A DNA stretch of 64,000 nt from an uncultured Bacteroidales bacterium (lineage in GTDB: Bacteria > Bacteroidota > Bacteroidia > Bacteroidales > FEN-979). Made by a program: the position numbers and the translations under genes. Below, piece by piece: positions 7,663-16,848 of the stretch. The DNA is taken from positions 1-64,000 of the forward strand of contig CAIVAT010000013.1 of assembly GCA_903903985.1 (NCBI GenBank). Reading direction: 5' to 3'. Positions within the stretch are counted from its first letter, which is position 1; each line of letters begins with the position of its first letter. Below the pieces are notes generated by a model. It was given only the letters and a program-made list of their open reading frames with translations, was not told the DNA's origin and did not search any database.

Positions 7663-8244
7663 TAACCGTCTGATGGCATCTTCCGGATCTATCCGGTATT
7701 CTTTGATGGTATAATGGCCGGGATAATCATAAGCAAATACCCTGATCGTATGGATGGTGCTGAGCTGACCGCTGCCAATCCGGTACACCCAACGGTCGCT
7801 TTTTCTGAATTGCCTGGCCTCTCCCCTGCTTGACTTGTTGTCGAAGTCAATCAAGGTCAGCATGACCCGGGTAACCATAAAATCATCCGCCGCAGTGACC
7901 TGTACCAGATATTCATCCTGTCCCCTGGCTTTGCGGATATTGATGGAAGTGATGACCGGTGCGTGCAAATAATCGGCAATCGCCAGGTTGTAGGCATTGA
8001 TTCCGTCGTGTTCACGTTCCTGATAAAAAGCAAGCCGTTCGGGGATATTTATTGCATGGCTGGCGTATCGTGCGGCATCTTTGAAATCCTGCCGGTGTTT
8101 CTTCTGGTTGTCCGTCCATTTGATCCGTTTTCCTTTCGGATAGAAACACATGACCGGCTTTCCGTTTCGCTGTTTGATGACAATAAATTCATTCAGCCTG
8201 CCATGAAAACCGCTCAGCAGGGATCCATGCTCTCCACGTGCCAT
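7651..8244 (-). CDS. Conserved-looking hypothetical protein (197 aa)
   Basis: The protein begins MARGEHGSLLSGFHGRLNEF and has no signal peptide. The first 80 residues, with GFHGRLN, GKPVMCFYPKGKR and TDNQKKHRQDFKDAARYA, resemble the layout of DUF6266-type Bacteroidota proteins (glycine-rich start, a YP/P motif, then a Q-x3-R-x2-F-x2-A helix). That is inference from pattern only. The C-terminal half is beta-rich and could be an Ig-like fold. A well-formed promoter lies 20 bp upstream, so it is probably transcribed alone. Its stop codon is inside an 11-bp tandem repeat. Function unknown. Confidence 0.65.
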   Translation of the reverse strand: MARGEHGSLLSGFHGRLNEFIVIKQRNGKPVMCFYPKGKRIKWTDNQKKHRQDFKDAARYASHAINIPERLAFYQEREHDGINAYNLAIADYLHAPVITSINIRKARGQDEYLVQVTAADDFMVTRVMLTLIDFDNKSSRGEARQFRKSDRWVYRIGSGQLSTIHTIRVFAYDYPGHYTIKEYRIDPEDAIRRLPHT

Positions 8245-8263
8245 GTCTGCGTATTTTGATCCA

Positions 8264-8294
8264 CAAATATAATTTCATTTTCCCCCGAAAGCAA
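8264..8294 (-). promoter_or_regulatory. Bacteroidota-type promoter for the 197-aa gene
   Basis: On the minus strand TTG, 20 bp, then TATATTTG match the -33/-7 consensus closely. Transcription would start about 10-15 bp before the ATG at 8244. Confidence 0.6.
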
Positions 8295-8455
8295 GTAGAC
8301 AGAATAAAACCAGCGAATTTGACAAATTGCCCCATATTTTCGCTCAACAGCGGAAGAGATGCCGAAAACCTGATGATTGAAATTTTTCTCAGGAAGATCA
8401 TCAATTGATTGATTAGTTTTAACTTTACAGATTGATCTGACAGAAAAGGTAAATA

Positions 8456-11443
8456 ATGAAGTCTTTCAGGGCCTGTTTGTTTTTTTCCTGTTTTTTCTTC
8501 TTTCCGGTCATTACCATATTTGGTGAAGGCACGAAACAACTGAGGCCGGATACAACCTATCCGGGGAGCATTCAAATAGCTGATCCATCATGGGGGGTCT
8601 GTTTTGCTATGTCGGGCTGTGATGACGATCATAAATTATTTGTAAGGATTGCAAGTCCCTCCGAAAAGATTTATTTGGGATTTAACACAACAAATCTTAA
8701 AATTAAAATAACGAAAAATGGGGTTGTGCTTTTTGGGCCCAGGACAATTACACTCACTTCTCAAGGTTATCTTAGATATTTGAGCCAGGCCATTGCCGGG
8801 CCGAACGTGCTGAACGTTCATGGCTATAATGCCTTACAATTCGCCCCGGGCAGCCCGGGCGATTACAGCATAGAGTTCGAACCAGCCGGGGAGATAACAA
8901 GATTTGATATCACGGTCATTGATACAGCCGTTTCTCCCCTGGCAGCCATTGAGGGCCGGCTCTGGTCAAAAAACTGGCGTCTTGCAACCGGGGTTACTTC
9001 GGTTCCTGCCAATGTTTTCCTTGGAACCATGTATATTTATTCCGACGACTCTGTAGTTACATCAATCTATTTTAACCGCATGTTGCCCGGTGAAATTGAT
9101 CTTACTGCCAACAGCAACGGATTATTTCCCCCGCCTGCACGTTTTGACACCAGCCGTATGTCACGAAACGGCCGCTACCTTTACCCGCAATTTAAAATTT
9201 TCCTAAGCAATCCTGATTCAACCCAATTCCCGACAGGAACGCTGGGTTTGATTCAGAACGGGGTTCTTGTTACCCCGCAATGTGACGGATCGTTCATGCT
9301 CACTTTTACGGCAAATAAACCCGGGGAAATTAAAGTCGAAATAGAGGTAAACCCTTTACCTGGTCACCAGCCTGAAGATGTTACACTGACCACTGCAGTA
9401 ACAGCAGGAACCAACACAATCACCTGGAATGGCCTGGATGGGTTGGGCGTTCCTGTTCCATCCGGAACGGTCGTTGGCATTAATATCTCCTATATCAATG
9501 GCCTTACGAATGTTGCATTATTCAGTATTGTAAAAAATCTGTATGGTTTTATTGTCTCGCTTGTCAGACCATCCGGGCCACCGCTTGCCATGTACTGGGA
9601 TGATAGTAAATTGCCATGGTGGGGAGGATTAATCCAACTGGATGGTTGCCATGGTTCCTTGCCATCCAATGGCTGCCATACCTGGGATGGAGGCAGTAAT
9701 TGGGGGCTCGGACAAAGCAACACCGTGAATAGCTGGTGGTATGCATGCAGCAGCAATTCCAATCTTGGCAATTTCACGGCATTGCGATTTCCTCAGCAAG
9801 CCATGAATATCCTTGGCCCGCAGGAAACTTGTTCATACAGTACGGAGGCATATACCATTCAACCGGATCCGCTGCCAGATGCAGATCCGGGCAGCTACAA
9901 CTGGGTGCTTACCGATGCAAACACCGGCGCCACGCTCTTCGATGCGTTTAACAAAGGAACGACCATTAACATCGATTTTTCGCTTTACCCGGCAGGGCCG
10001 AAATGGCTGAAAGTAAGAGGCAGCTCAACTACTTGCGCCTTCGGGCCATTCGGACCCGGGGCCAATGGCATCCTGATCAACAGCAATTCACCGCCGCAAA
10101 TCACCAATGCCGCCAATTCCTTACAAATCTGCAGCGGCGGCCTGGCTGCCATTTTCCTCCAGGCATCCATTCCATTGACAACTTTCAGTTATACGGCCAG
10201 TGCGACCTCCGTATCGGTTTCCGGGTATTTTCCCGGCAATGTCAACCCGATCCTGCAAACGCTTTTCAACTCGGGAACGGAAGCGGATTCCGTCATTTAT
10301 CGCGTGGTGCCCGCTACCATGCTTTGTGATGGGGATACAACCAGCTTCTACGTCATAGTCAGCCCCAATTTGCCCGTCGGCGTTTCCATCGCCGCTCCAT
10401 CAAATCCCGCATGCGCCGGCTATTCTGTTACATTTACGGCTGCCCCTGCAAACGGCGGAACGGCCCCTCATTTTCAATGGTATGTTAATGGCACCGGTTC
10501 AGGAACCGACAGCCCGGTTTTTTCCTATATCCCGGCAAATAATGACAACGTTTATTGTGAAATAATGTCAAATTCCAATTGTGTTGCCGGTAATCCTGCA
10601 ATTTCATCAACTATTCTGATGACCGTGAAATCAAACCCAGATGTTTCCTTCACCTCCTGTTTTGACACCGTGACAACCATCAATGCCAAACCCTTCAGGC
10701 TTGGCGGAGGAATCCCTTATGGAGGAACCTATTCCGGTTCGGGAGTGAACCCCCTGACCGGGGTTTTTACGCCATCCGCGGCTGGATTGGGATTGAAAAC
10801 CATCAACTATACCTCTACCAATAGTTATTCATGCAGTGCATTTAAATCAAGGACTATTCTTGTCCAATCCCCGCCACTGTTTGCCTGCGGGAATTCTTTA
10901 CAGGATATCCGCGATGGCAAATCGTACCCGACCATTTTAATCGGGACCCAATGCTGGATGGCCTCGAACCTGAATTACGGCAAAACTGTTTCTGCATCCA
11001 GGGTTCAATATGACAACTGCATTTCGGAAAAACATTGTATTAACGACCTGCCTGGTAATTGCACAAATTACGGCGGGCTTTACCAGTGGGAGGAGATGAT
11101 GAAGTATGACGATACACCCGCCGGGCAGGGGTTGTGTCCACCGGGTTGGCATGTGCCGACGGAAGGCGAATGGACCATATTATTTAATTTTTACCAGGGA
11201 AATTCCCTCGCCGGGAAGCCCCTGCAGGATCCATTTACCGATGGATTCAAGGCATTGCAAAGCGGTGTTTTTTATCTGAATTCAAGGATGAGCTTTATGG
11301 GATTCGCCACGATCTTCTGGTCATCAACACCCGGCACCCAGGACACCGGGATCGCTCATGGGTTAAACAGCAATAACAATTCGGTTTCCCTGTATGAGTC
11401 GTCAAAGGCAAATTCACTGTCTGTGAGGTGTTTAAAAGATTAA
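8456..11443 (+). CDS. Large exported protein with C-terminal FISUMP domain
   Basis: A 995-residue exported protein. A signal peptide (residues 1-24, CLFFSCFFFFPVITIFG) opens it. The middle is beta-rich and probably a string of Ig/PKD-like folds, including LVRPSGPPLAMYWDDSKLPW and YTIQPDPLPDADPGSYNWVL. The last 140 residues are a FISUMP domain (Fibrobacter succinogenes major paralogous domain, C-lectin-like): QDIRDGKSYPTILIGTQCWM, YQWEEMM, LCPPGWHVPTEGEW and WSSTP. The chain stops at SLSVRCLKD right after that domain, so no T9SS sorting domain is present and its export past the outer membrane is unclear. It stands alone between an opposite-strand gene and a 708-bp gap. A surface role is likely; ligand unknown. 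Confidence 0.75.
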   Translation: MKSFRACLFFSCFFFFPVITIFGEGTKQLRPDTTYPGSIQIADPSWGVCFAMSGCDDDHKLFVRIASPSEKIYLGFNTTNLKIKITKNGVVLFGPRTITLTSQGYLRYLSQAIAGPNVLNVHGYNALQFAPGSPGDYSIEFEPAGEITRFDITVIDTAVSPLAAIEGRLWSKNWRLATGVTSVPANVFLGTMYIYSDDSVVTSIYFNRMLPGEIDLTANSNGLFPPPARFDTSRMSRNGRYLYPQFKIFLSNPDSTQFPTGTLGLIQNGVLVTPQCDGSFMLTFTANKPGEIKVEIEVNPLPGHQPEDVTLTTAVTAGTNTITWNGLDGLGVPVPSGTVVGINISYINGLTNVALFSIVKNLYGFIVSLVRPSGPPLAMYWDDSKLPWWGGLIQLDGCHGSLPSNGCHTWDGGSNWGLGQSNTVNSWWYACSSNSNLGNFTALRFPQQAMNILGPQETCSYSTEAYTIQPDPLPDADPGSYNWVLTDANTGATLFDAFNKGTTINIDFSLYPAGPKWLKVRGSSTTCAFGPFGPGANGILINSNSPPQITNAANSLQICSGGLAAIFLQASIPLTTFSYTASATSVSVSGYFPGNVNPILQTLFNSGTEADSVIYRVVPATMLCDGDTTSFYVIVSPNLPVGVSIAAPSNPACAGYSVTFTAAPANGGTAPHFQWYVNGTGSGTDSPVFSYIPANNDNVYCEIMSNSNCVAGNPAISSTILMTVKSNPDVSFTSCFDTVTTINAKPFRLGGGIPYGGTYSGSGVNPLTGVFTPSAAGLGLKTINYTSTNSYSCSAFKSRTILVQSPPLFACGNSLQDIRDGKSYPTILIGTQCWMASNLNYGKTVSASRVQYDNCISEKHCINDLPGNCTNYGGLYQWEEMMKYDDTPAGQGLCPPGWHVPTEGEWTILFNFYQGNSLAGKPLQDPFTDGFKALQSGVFYLNSRMSFMGFATIFWSSTPGTQDTGIAHGLNSNNNSVSLYESSKANSLSVRCLKD

Positions 11444-12151
11444 ACTGCTGGTTCCGGCATCAGGAACAGCATCACAAAGATCGTTTCAAGGAAAACGAGA
11501 AAAACCATTGCGGTTCAATTTTTCCAAAGGATCTTTCAGTTTACCAATCTTTTCAAGCCGAAATTGATCATCGAATGACCACAAGATTTTTTATGCGCAT
11601 TTTGTCGTTTTTATTTCAATTTTACGCAATAATTTAACAGGCAATATATTGATAACCAGGTATTTATTAACAATCGATTTTCAGAGATCCCCTTAATTCT
11701 TCCATTTGCGCTAATAACAGCCCATCTTGTCTTCCTGCATGAACCTATCTATGAGTTGATAAAATAAAGCATCCTGAGGCATTTCGTCGGTTATGGGTGA
11801 GGGGGTATCAGGAATAATATCACCGGAGGTAAATACTGATCTGCAGTAAGCCACCTTGCAAGTTCACATGAAATCGCCTATTGACTTTCCTTAATTTATT
11901 CATTACATTTGCGACGCACTCTGTAAATCGAACACCCGGATGGATTTGGAATCAACCAGATGTTGATCCAAATATACAAGGTTTAAAACCACATAAATAG
12001 CAGGTTCATTCCCGGAAAATATTAATAGAAAATGGCTTTCAATTGATTCAGATATATCAATCCTCTTGCTTGCATTTATTTGCTACATGCAACCATTGAG
12101 ACAAGTGCAAACTGAAACCCATCAAAAACCATATTAATAAATACCTGAAAA
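11444..12151. other. Intergenic region with a likely promoter
   Basis: No solid gene. The ORF 11428-11637 overlaps the previous gene's end and looks like a shadow. A minus-strand frame with GTG start (11711-11854, 47 aa, ending FMQEDKMGCY) has protein-like composition but no other support. At 11881-11911, TTG-N20-TACATTTG fits the promoter consensus and probably serves the plus-strand gene at 12152, giving a leader of about 235 nt. I see no strong hairpin in that leader. Confidence 0.4.
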
Positions 12152-13492
12152 ATGAAAAAGACAACTTTAATGATTGCCATTTATATGATAATGATGGTAA
12201 TCACTGCCAATTCACAAATGTGGGTTACACAAAATGTAAACCCTGTAAACCAGGGATATAATTTTACCTGCCTGTCAGTGGTTGATCATAACACCGTTTT
12301 GGGCATAGGTACATTGATTGATGAGCCGGAAGGTTATAGATTTAATTATATCAGTCGTACGATTGATGGCGGGATGAACTGGAATAGCAATGCCCTTGAC
12401 ACAGACTGGATGGTATCAAGTTTCCAGGCCCTCAGTGCAGACACTGCATGGATGTCGACCGCCTCCATTCAGGGGATATACCATGGAGGTAATCATTTAT
12501 CATCCATCAGAAAAACAACAGATGGCGGGCAAACATGGATTAAAAACACCAGCATCACATTCGACAGCGTTAATTCTTATTGCGACTTCATGCATTTCTT
12601 TAATTCCAATGAAGGAGTTACTTTTGGCGATGTACATAATGGCGCCTGGGAAGTTTATTATACATCGGATGGAGGAATTCTCTGGAACATGGCTGACAGC
12701 CTGCCTCAACCTTTATCAGGAGAGGCAGTCCATGATAATACGCAATATGTGCTGGGTGATCATATCTGGGCAACATCGACCAAAGGAAGAGTTATATATT
12801 CTCAAGACAAGGGGCATATCTGGAAGGCCGCATCTGTGGGGAGCTTTCAGTTTCCGCTGATGTTGCGTGTTGCTTTTTTTGGTCCATTGGAAGGAATTGC
12901 AGCCAGGTATAATTATTCCAACAATGTTACTGATAATGTTTACCGCACCCATGACGGAGGCAAAACCTGGAGCAAAATTTCGCATACCGGACCGGTTTAC
13001 CTGTCCTATCCCGCAGGAAATCTTTTTATTGTCCCGGGTAGTAATATTGTGATTTCAAACGGTGGAGGAAGTTCATATTATGGCAGTTCTTTCAGCGCAG
13101 ATTATGGCGCAACGTGGACAGGTATTGATGCTTCGAAAAAATACGGAGTTGCTGACGGTAAAGACTGGAACTCACTTTGGACCGGGCAGTATTCAACTAT
13201 TCCCGGAATAGGTGGAATTGCAAAATGGGATGGCATCATCTTAGGGATGAACAGAATATTATTGGAGGGGGATCTTTCCATATATCCCAACCCCGCCACT
13301 GCTGCCATCACGATCTCAACGATCCTCCGTGGGCAACTCTTCGTCATGAATCTCAACAACCAGGAAATAATGCAACAAAAGATTACCCAACCAACCACTA
13401 CCATTGATATAAGCAATTTGCCAAAAGGGGTTTATGTGATAAAAATTATCGGGGACAGATGTGTACAGATGGGGAAGGTGATCAAACAATAA
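12152..13492 (+). CDS. T9SS cargo protein with BNR/YCF48-like repeats
   Basis: A 446-residue secreted or surface protein. It has a signal peptide (residues 1-21, ending ITANSQM). At least four repeats of the BNR/YCF48 kind follow, seen as RTIDGGMNWN, KTTDGGQTWI, YTSDGGILWN and RTHDGGKTW, which build a beta-propeller. The last 75 residues, from LSIYPNPATAAITIS to GVYVIKIIGDRCVQMGKVIKQ, are a type A T9SS sorting domain, which PorU-like sortases cleave after outer membrane passage. Ligand or activity is not visible. It reads as a single-gene unit with its own likely promoter at 11881-11911. Confidence 0.85.
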   Translation: MKKTTLMIAIYMIMMVITANSQMWVTQNVNPVNQGYNFTCLSVVDHNTVLGIGTLIDEPEGYRFNYISRTIDGGMNWNSNALDTDWMVSSFQALSADTAWMSTASIQGIYHGGNHLSSIRKTTDGGQTWIKNTSITFDSVNSYCDFMHFFNSNEGVTFGDVHNGAWEVYYTSDGGILWNMADSLPQPLSGEAVHDNTQYVLGDHIWATSTKGRVIYSQDKGHIWKAASVGSFQFPLMLRVAFFGPLEGIAARYNYSNNVTDNVYRTHDGGKTWSKISHTGPVYLSYPAGNLFIVPGSNIVISNGGGSSYYGSSFSADYGATWTGIDASKKYGVADGKDWNSLWTGQYSTIPGIGGIAKWDGIILGMNRILLEGDLSIYPNPATAAITISTILRGQLFVMNLNNQEIMQQKITQPTTTIDISNLPKGVYVIKIIGDRCVQMGKVIKQ

Positions 13493-13546
13493 CTTCATCT
13501 GTTGCGGGCCATAAACCGGGGTGACCCCTTTTCCGATTAATTTTTT

Positions 13547-13712
13547 ACCACTCAGGCACTGAGAACACTTAGGAACACTAAGATTTGGGTTCATATAATA
13601 TCATTTCTTTCAGCTTTCTCAGTGATTCGTGTCCTTAGTGCCTCAGTGGTTTTCCTTATTACCACTCAGACACTGAGAGTACTTAGCACTGAGAGCACAT
13701 AGGAACACGAAG
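13547..13712. repeat. Three copies of a CACTGAG-type repeat, middle one inverted
   Basis: ACCACTCAGGCACTGAG begins a copy at 13547. An inverted copy (reverse complement ACCACTGAGGCACTAAGG) ends at 13650. A third begins ACCACTCAGACACTGAGAG at 13661. Each is followed by a decaying AACACTTAGGAACAC tail. Copies one and two can pair into a long stem. They fill the gap between two convergent genes, with no coding frame in the 13493-13817 region. Confidence 0.6.
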
Positions 13713-13817
13713 TCTTTGCTGGTTTACCGAAGGCTTCCGCTACCAATGGGACCATGGCAGTAAAGGCTAGACGACATGAGTCTGCCAGATGAGTTTTACC
13801 TTTCATCCGCCTTTCCC

Positions 13818-16364
13818 CTAATTCACCGTCAGGATTTTCCCAGGGGAGATGGTTAATTTTCCGCCGGGATGGATATTGACATTCTTTGCTGTCAAGTTGT
13901 AATTGAGCACAGGAAAAGGCTTGTTGTGGCTGAATATGATGATCGACGATTGTGATCCCGGTACCAGCCCTTCGGCCCAGTTGCCGCAATCGCCCATATC
14001 TGTCGTATTCTTGTTTCCTGTCCATATGGAAATATTTCTCACCATTTTCCCCGGCCCGCTCCGGGTATTCACTGCTGTTGGGGCCGTATAAGTCACATTG
14101 ACCCAGCAACGCTGCCCGGCACAGGTATCCATGGTATTCCTCACTTTAACGGTGATCCAGCCTTCACTTGAAACAGGGTAATTCAAAGTGAGCGGAGATG
14201 CAGCAGTTGTAATACCCGAGGATGTGGCCACCATGTCGCCCGATGCATTGTAGAAACTTACGGTCAGGTTCTTCCCATCAATTTCCGGCCACACCGAACA
14301 GGATACCTGCGAGATTCCTGCAGGATAGATCTTCCCGGCAACCCGCTCATTCGTAGAACTATCGGGCAGCCTGCCCCCCTGACCCAGCGAACCGCAGTGG
14401 CTGTCGCCCAGATCATCGGCCATTTCCCATTCCTGGGTGGTGGAACTGCTCCGCGGCGGCGTATAGGATGAAAGGTACGCGTACATATCAGGTACCGAAG
14501 TAAATGTGATGCCGGCTGGTGCGGGAGCCCAAACGGAGTATCCATGTCCGCGGGCTCCTGGAATGCTGTGCCCGTTCGGAGCCGTTTTAATGAGCACACG
14601 CCCGTCGTTGTATACGGTCGTAGTGGTTAGTCCATGAGCCCCGGAATAATCATACAGTTCAACATTATGCCAGGCCGGGTCGCTCGTGGAAACCCATACC
14701 TGCTGATCCTGCGAATTGTCGGAAACAGCGAAGTAGGCATCCGTAATTCCGATGAGCGCTTTCCCGATCCTTTCGATTACGAGATGATCAGCGCCGGAAC
14801 CGGTAACATAATAAGGAGCTGAAGAACCACCCAGGGAGGTAGGCACTGCATATGAACCGCTTTTAAATCCCAGTTTCTGGTGTGCCTGCATGATATTCTG
14901 AATGTCGCTTCTCACCGGCAGATCGGTTTCGGAAGTGGGAAGATGGCTCCATCTTTTGCCTGTGGTGCCGATGTCGAAGAGGTCTTCAAAAAACACGCAG
15001 GGATTGCCGTCGACCGAGAATGCCACTGCATAGGCCGCTGCCAGCCTTGGGTCGCGGGGATCGATATGGGAGCCGGGCCCGTATAGTTCATTGGCCATGT
15101 CCCAGCCGCTGGGATCACCAAGGGGTTGGCTGTAATTCCCGTTCGTTGACAGGATGGGACGGAAATTATCATGCCCGTTCACGAATGGGACCGACCGGTA
15201 AACACGCGTAGAGCCGTAATCGTAATAACGCTTCCCTTGCTGGCAGGAAGGAATATTCTGCATGTCGTAATAACCCCCGCCCATGATCAGTCCATAGATA
15301 CCACTTCCATTGGTACTGTACCCCCGCAGGCTGATATCCGTCGTCCCAGTATGTTCCTCACCCCCTGCTGCCACGCTGGCCACATAATTATCAAGATCGA
15401 ACTGGCTGCCGATCCATTCACCAAAGCACATCATGTTCTGCCCCCCGGCGGCAAATGCAGGGAGGTTATACTTCACATTCATGATGAAACTGGTCTGGGC
15501 ATAAATTGAATAATGTTTGACCGCATCCAGCCTGAATCCATCAACCCCGGTTTGTTTCTTGAACCAGGCCACGTATTCCCTGCCTCCATCCAGCATGTAA
15601 TTGGATGACTGGGCCGGATTGTAGTAAGGTCTTGTGACCCCAAATATCGTAGCCGATCCGGAAGTCGGGATATTCGAACTTTGTCCGTAAGCCCCCGGGG
15701 TTTCATAGTCAATGTCGGGCCCCCAATAGGTGCTGCAGATATCACCGCTGTTGCAGTTGTTCATGAAATTCGGATGAAAATTGCTGTAATTTTTGGCCCA
15801 GCGTCCGGACCTGGTCCAATAGTCATTTTGGGATTCGTCGAACCTTGGTGTTTTATAGGACACGTATCGGAAATTTTTGAAGCCACCGGCGCTTTGCATG
15901 GAATAGTTTGGTTCAGGATCCAGCCCGCCTACATTGTTTGCATCAACACAATGGTTCAGCACCATGTCTTCAATTACTTCGATCCCGTTGGCATGAAGGA
16001 CAGCGATCAGGCGGAGCAGTTCGTCCTTTGTTCCCATCCGCGTTGAATCACCATTCTGTTTTTGATATTTATCTCCAAGGTCATACATATCAAAAGGAGC
16101 ATAACCAACAGAATTGGCAGAGCTGTTCTTGGCAGCGGGAGGAATCCAGACTGCATCGAAACCCATGGCCCTGAGGCGGGGAGCCAGTTCAGTGAGATAG
16201 TTCGCCCAGCCATTCCTGAAATTATAGTTATAATAATCCCACCAAAACCCCTGAAAAACAACCCTTGAAACATTCTGCGTGATTTGCGCACCTGAACGCA
16301 GGGAAAAAAAGGCTGACAGGACCAGGCAAAGTAAAATCAGCTTGACACAGGTTGTTATTTTCAT
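13818..16364 (-). CDS. Alpha-amylase family protein (GH13), exported
   Basis: A retaining alpha-glucanase of family GH13. The catalytic residues are seen in order: conserved region I DMVLNHC, nucleophile Asp280 in GFRLDAVKH, acid/base Glu316 in CFGEWIGS, and Asp399 in NGHDNFRP. Start: ATG at 16364 gives a good signal peptide (VKLILLCLVLSAFF). The track's start at 16499 would put a promoter-like TATATTTG inside the gene. After the barrel and its C-domain (to about 600) come two beta-rich domains. The chain ends GGKLTISPGKILTVN, inside a repeat that normally continues, and there is no T9SS sorting domain, so the C-terminus may be truncated. It probably degrades starch-like glucans outside the cytoplasm. 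Confidence 0.85.
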   Translation of the reverse strand: MKITTCVKLILLCLVLSAFFSLRSGAQITQNVSRVVFQGFWWDYYNYNFRNGWANYLTELAPRLRAMGFDAVWIPPAAKNSSANSVGYAPFDMYDLGDKYQKQNGDSTRMGTKDELLRLIAVLHANGIEVIEDMVLNHCVDANNVGGLDPEPNYSMQSAGGFKNFRYVSYKTPRFDESQNDYWTRSGRWAKNYSNFHPNFMNNCNSGDICSTYWGPDIDYETPGAYGQSSNIPTSGSATIFGVTRPYYNPAQSSNYMLDGGREYVAWFKKQTGVDGFRLDAVKHYSIYAQTSFIMNVKYNLPAFAAGGQNMMCFGEWIGSQFDLDNYVASVAAGGEEHTGTTDISLRGYSTNGSGIYGLIMGGGYYDMQNIPSCQQGKRYYDYGSTRVYRSVPFVNGHDNFRPILSTNGNYSQPLGDPSGWDMANELYGPGSHIDPRDPRLAAAYAVAFSVDGNPCVFFEDLFDIGTTGKRWSHLPTSETDLPVRSDIQNIMQAHQKLGFKSGSYAVPTSLGGSSAPYYVTGSGADHLVIERIGKALIGITDAYFAVSDNSQDQQVWVSTSDPAWHNVELYDYSGAHGLTTTTVYNDGRVLIKTAPNGHSIPGARGHGYSVWAPAPAGITFTSVPDMYAYLSSYTPPRSSSTTQEWEMADDLGDSHCGSLGQGGRLPDSSTNERVAGKIYPAGISQVSCSVWPEIDGKNLTVSFYNASGDMVATSSGITTAASPLTLNYPVSSEGWITVKVRNTMDTCAGQRCWVNVTYTAPTAVNTRSGPGKMVRNISIWTGNKNTTDMGDCGNWAEGLVPGSQSSIIIFSHNKPFPVLNYNLTAKNVNIHPGGKLTISPGKILTVN

Positions 16365-16848
16365 CTCAGATTGAATATGCGTAGACGGATAAGGACTACT
16401 GGTTAACTTTGAGTCTGGTTGAATAGCAAAGCACTCACCACAAAACATGATTACAAATATAACAAAATATAACAAACAGTAATGACAGGAAATTGTCAAA
16501 TAAAAATCTTAATCACTGTATATCAATGTTTTATACTATATTCCCTGATCGTTTGTATTTGTTGATTTTTCCTTTACAAAAGGCATTAAAGCCAGGGAGC
16601 CATCACTTCCTGTATTGTCGTTTCCATCAGTAAAATCAAGTGCTATAAACGGTTCAGGCATTGGTCTATTTATTTGCAGATAATTTTCAGTGGCCGGCAG
16701 CCGGATAACACGGTTCCTGGAAAGGATGGTCCGGCCATTCCCGGAAGGAACAGTTTAAAGGCATTTTCCCTGATTACAAGGAATTGAATTTTAATCCCTA
16801 TTTTTGTTACGCGGCAGAAACAGGATAAACCCTGCACAGCCTAAACCA
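16365..16848. other. Divergent promoter region between amylase and TamA-like genes
   Basis: TATATTTG on the minus strand (16454-16461) is a likely -7 element for the amylase, 90 bp from its ATG. TATTTTTG on the plus strand (16799-16806) is a likely -7 element for the outer membrane protein. A minus-strand frame at 16536-16661 (41 aa, MPEPFIALDFTDGND...) has protein-like composition and its frame stays open about 28 codons further upstream without a start, so it may be a gene remnant. Confidence 0.4.

Noticed and set aside
11428-11637. 69-aa ORF after the FISUMP gene
   Set aside because: Overlaps the upstream gene's end, no start context, composition unlike the neighbours.
13666-14109. 147-aa ORF overlapping the amylase 3' end
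   Set aside because: Shadow frame of the amylase and of the CACTGAG repeats; no independent support.
16804-16848. TTG start of the outer membrane protein from the ORF track
   Set aside because: The TTG belongs to a likely -7 promoter element; ATG 16849 lies properly downstream.
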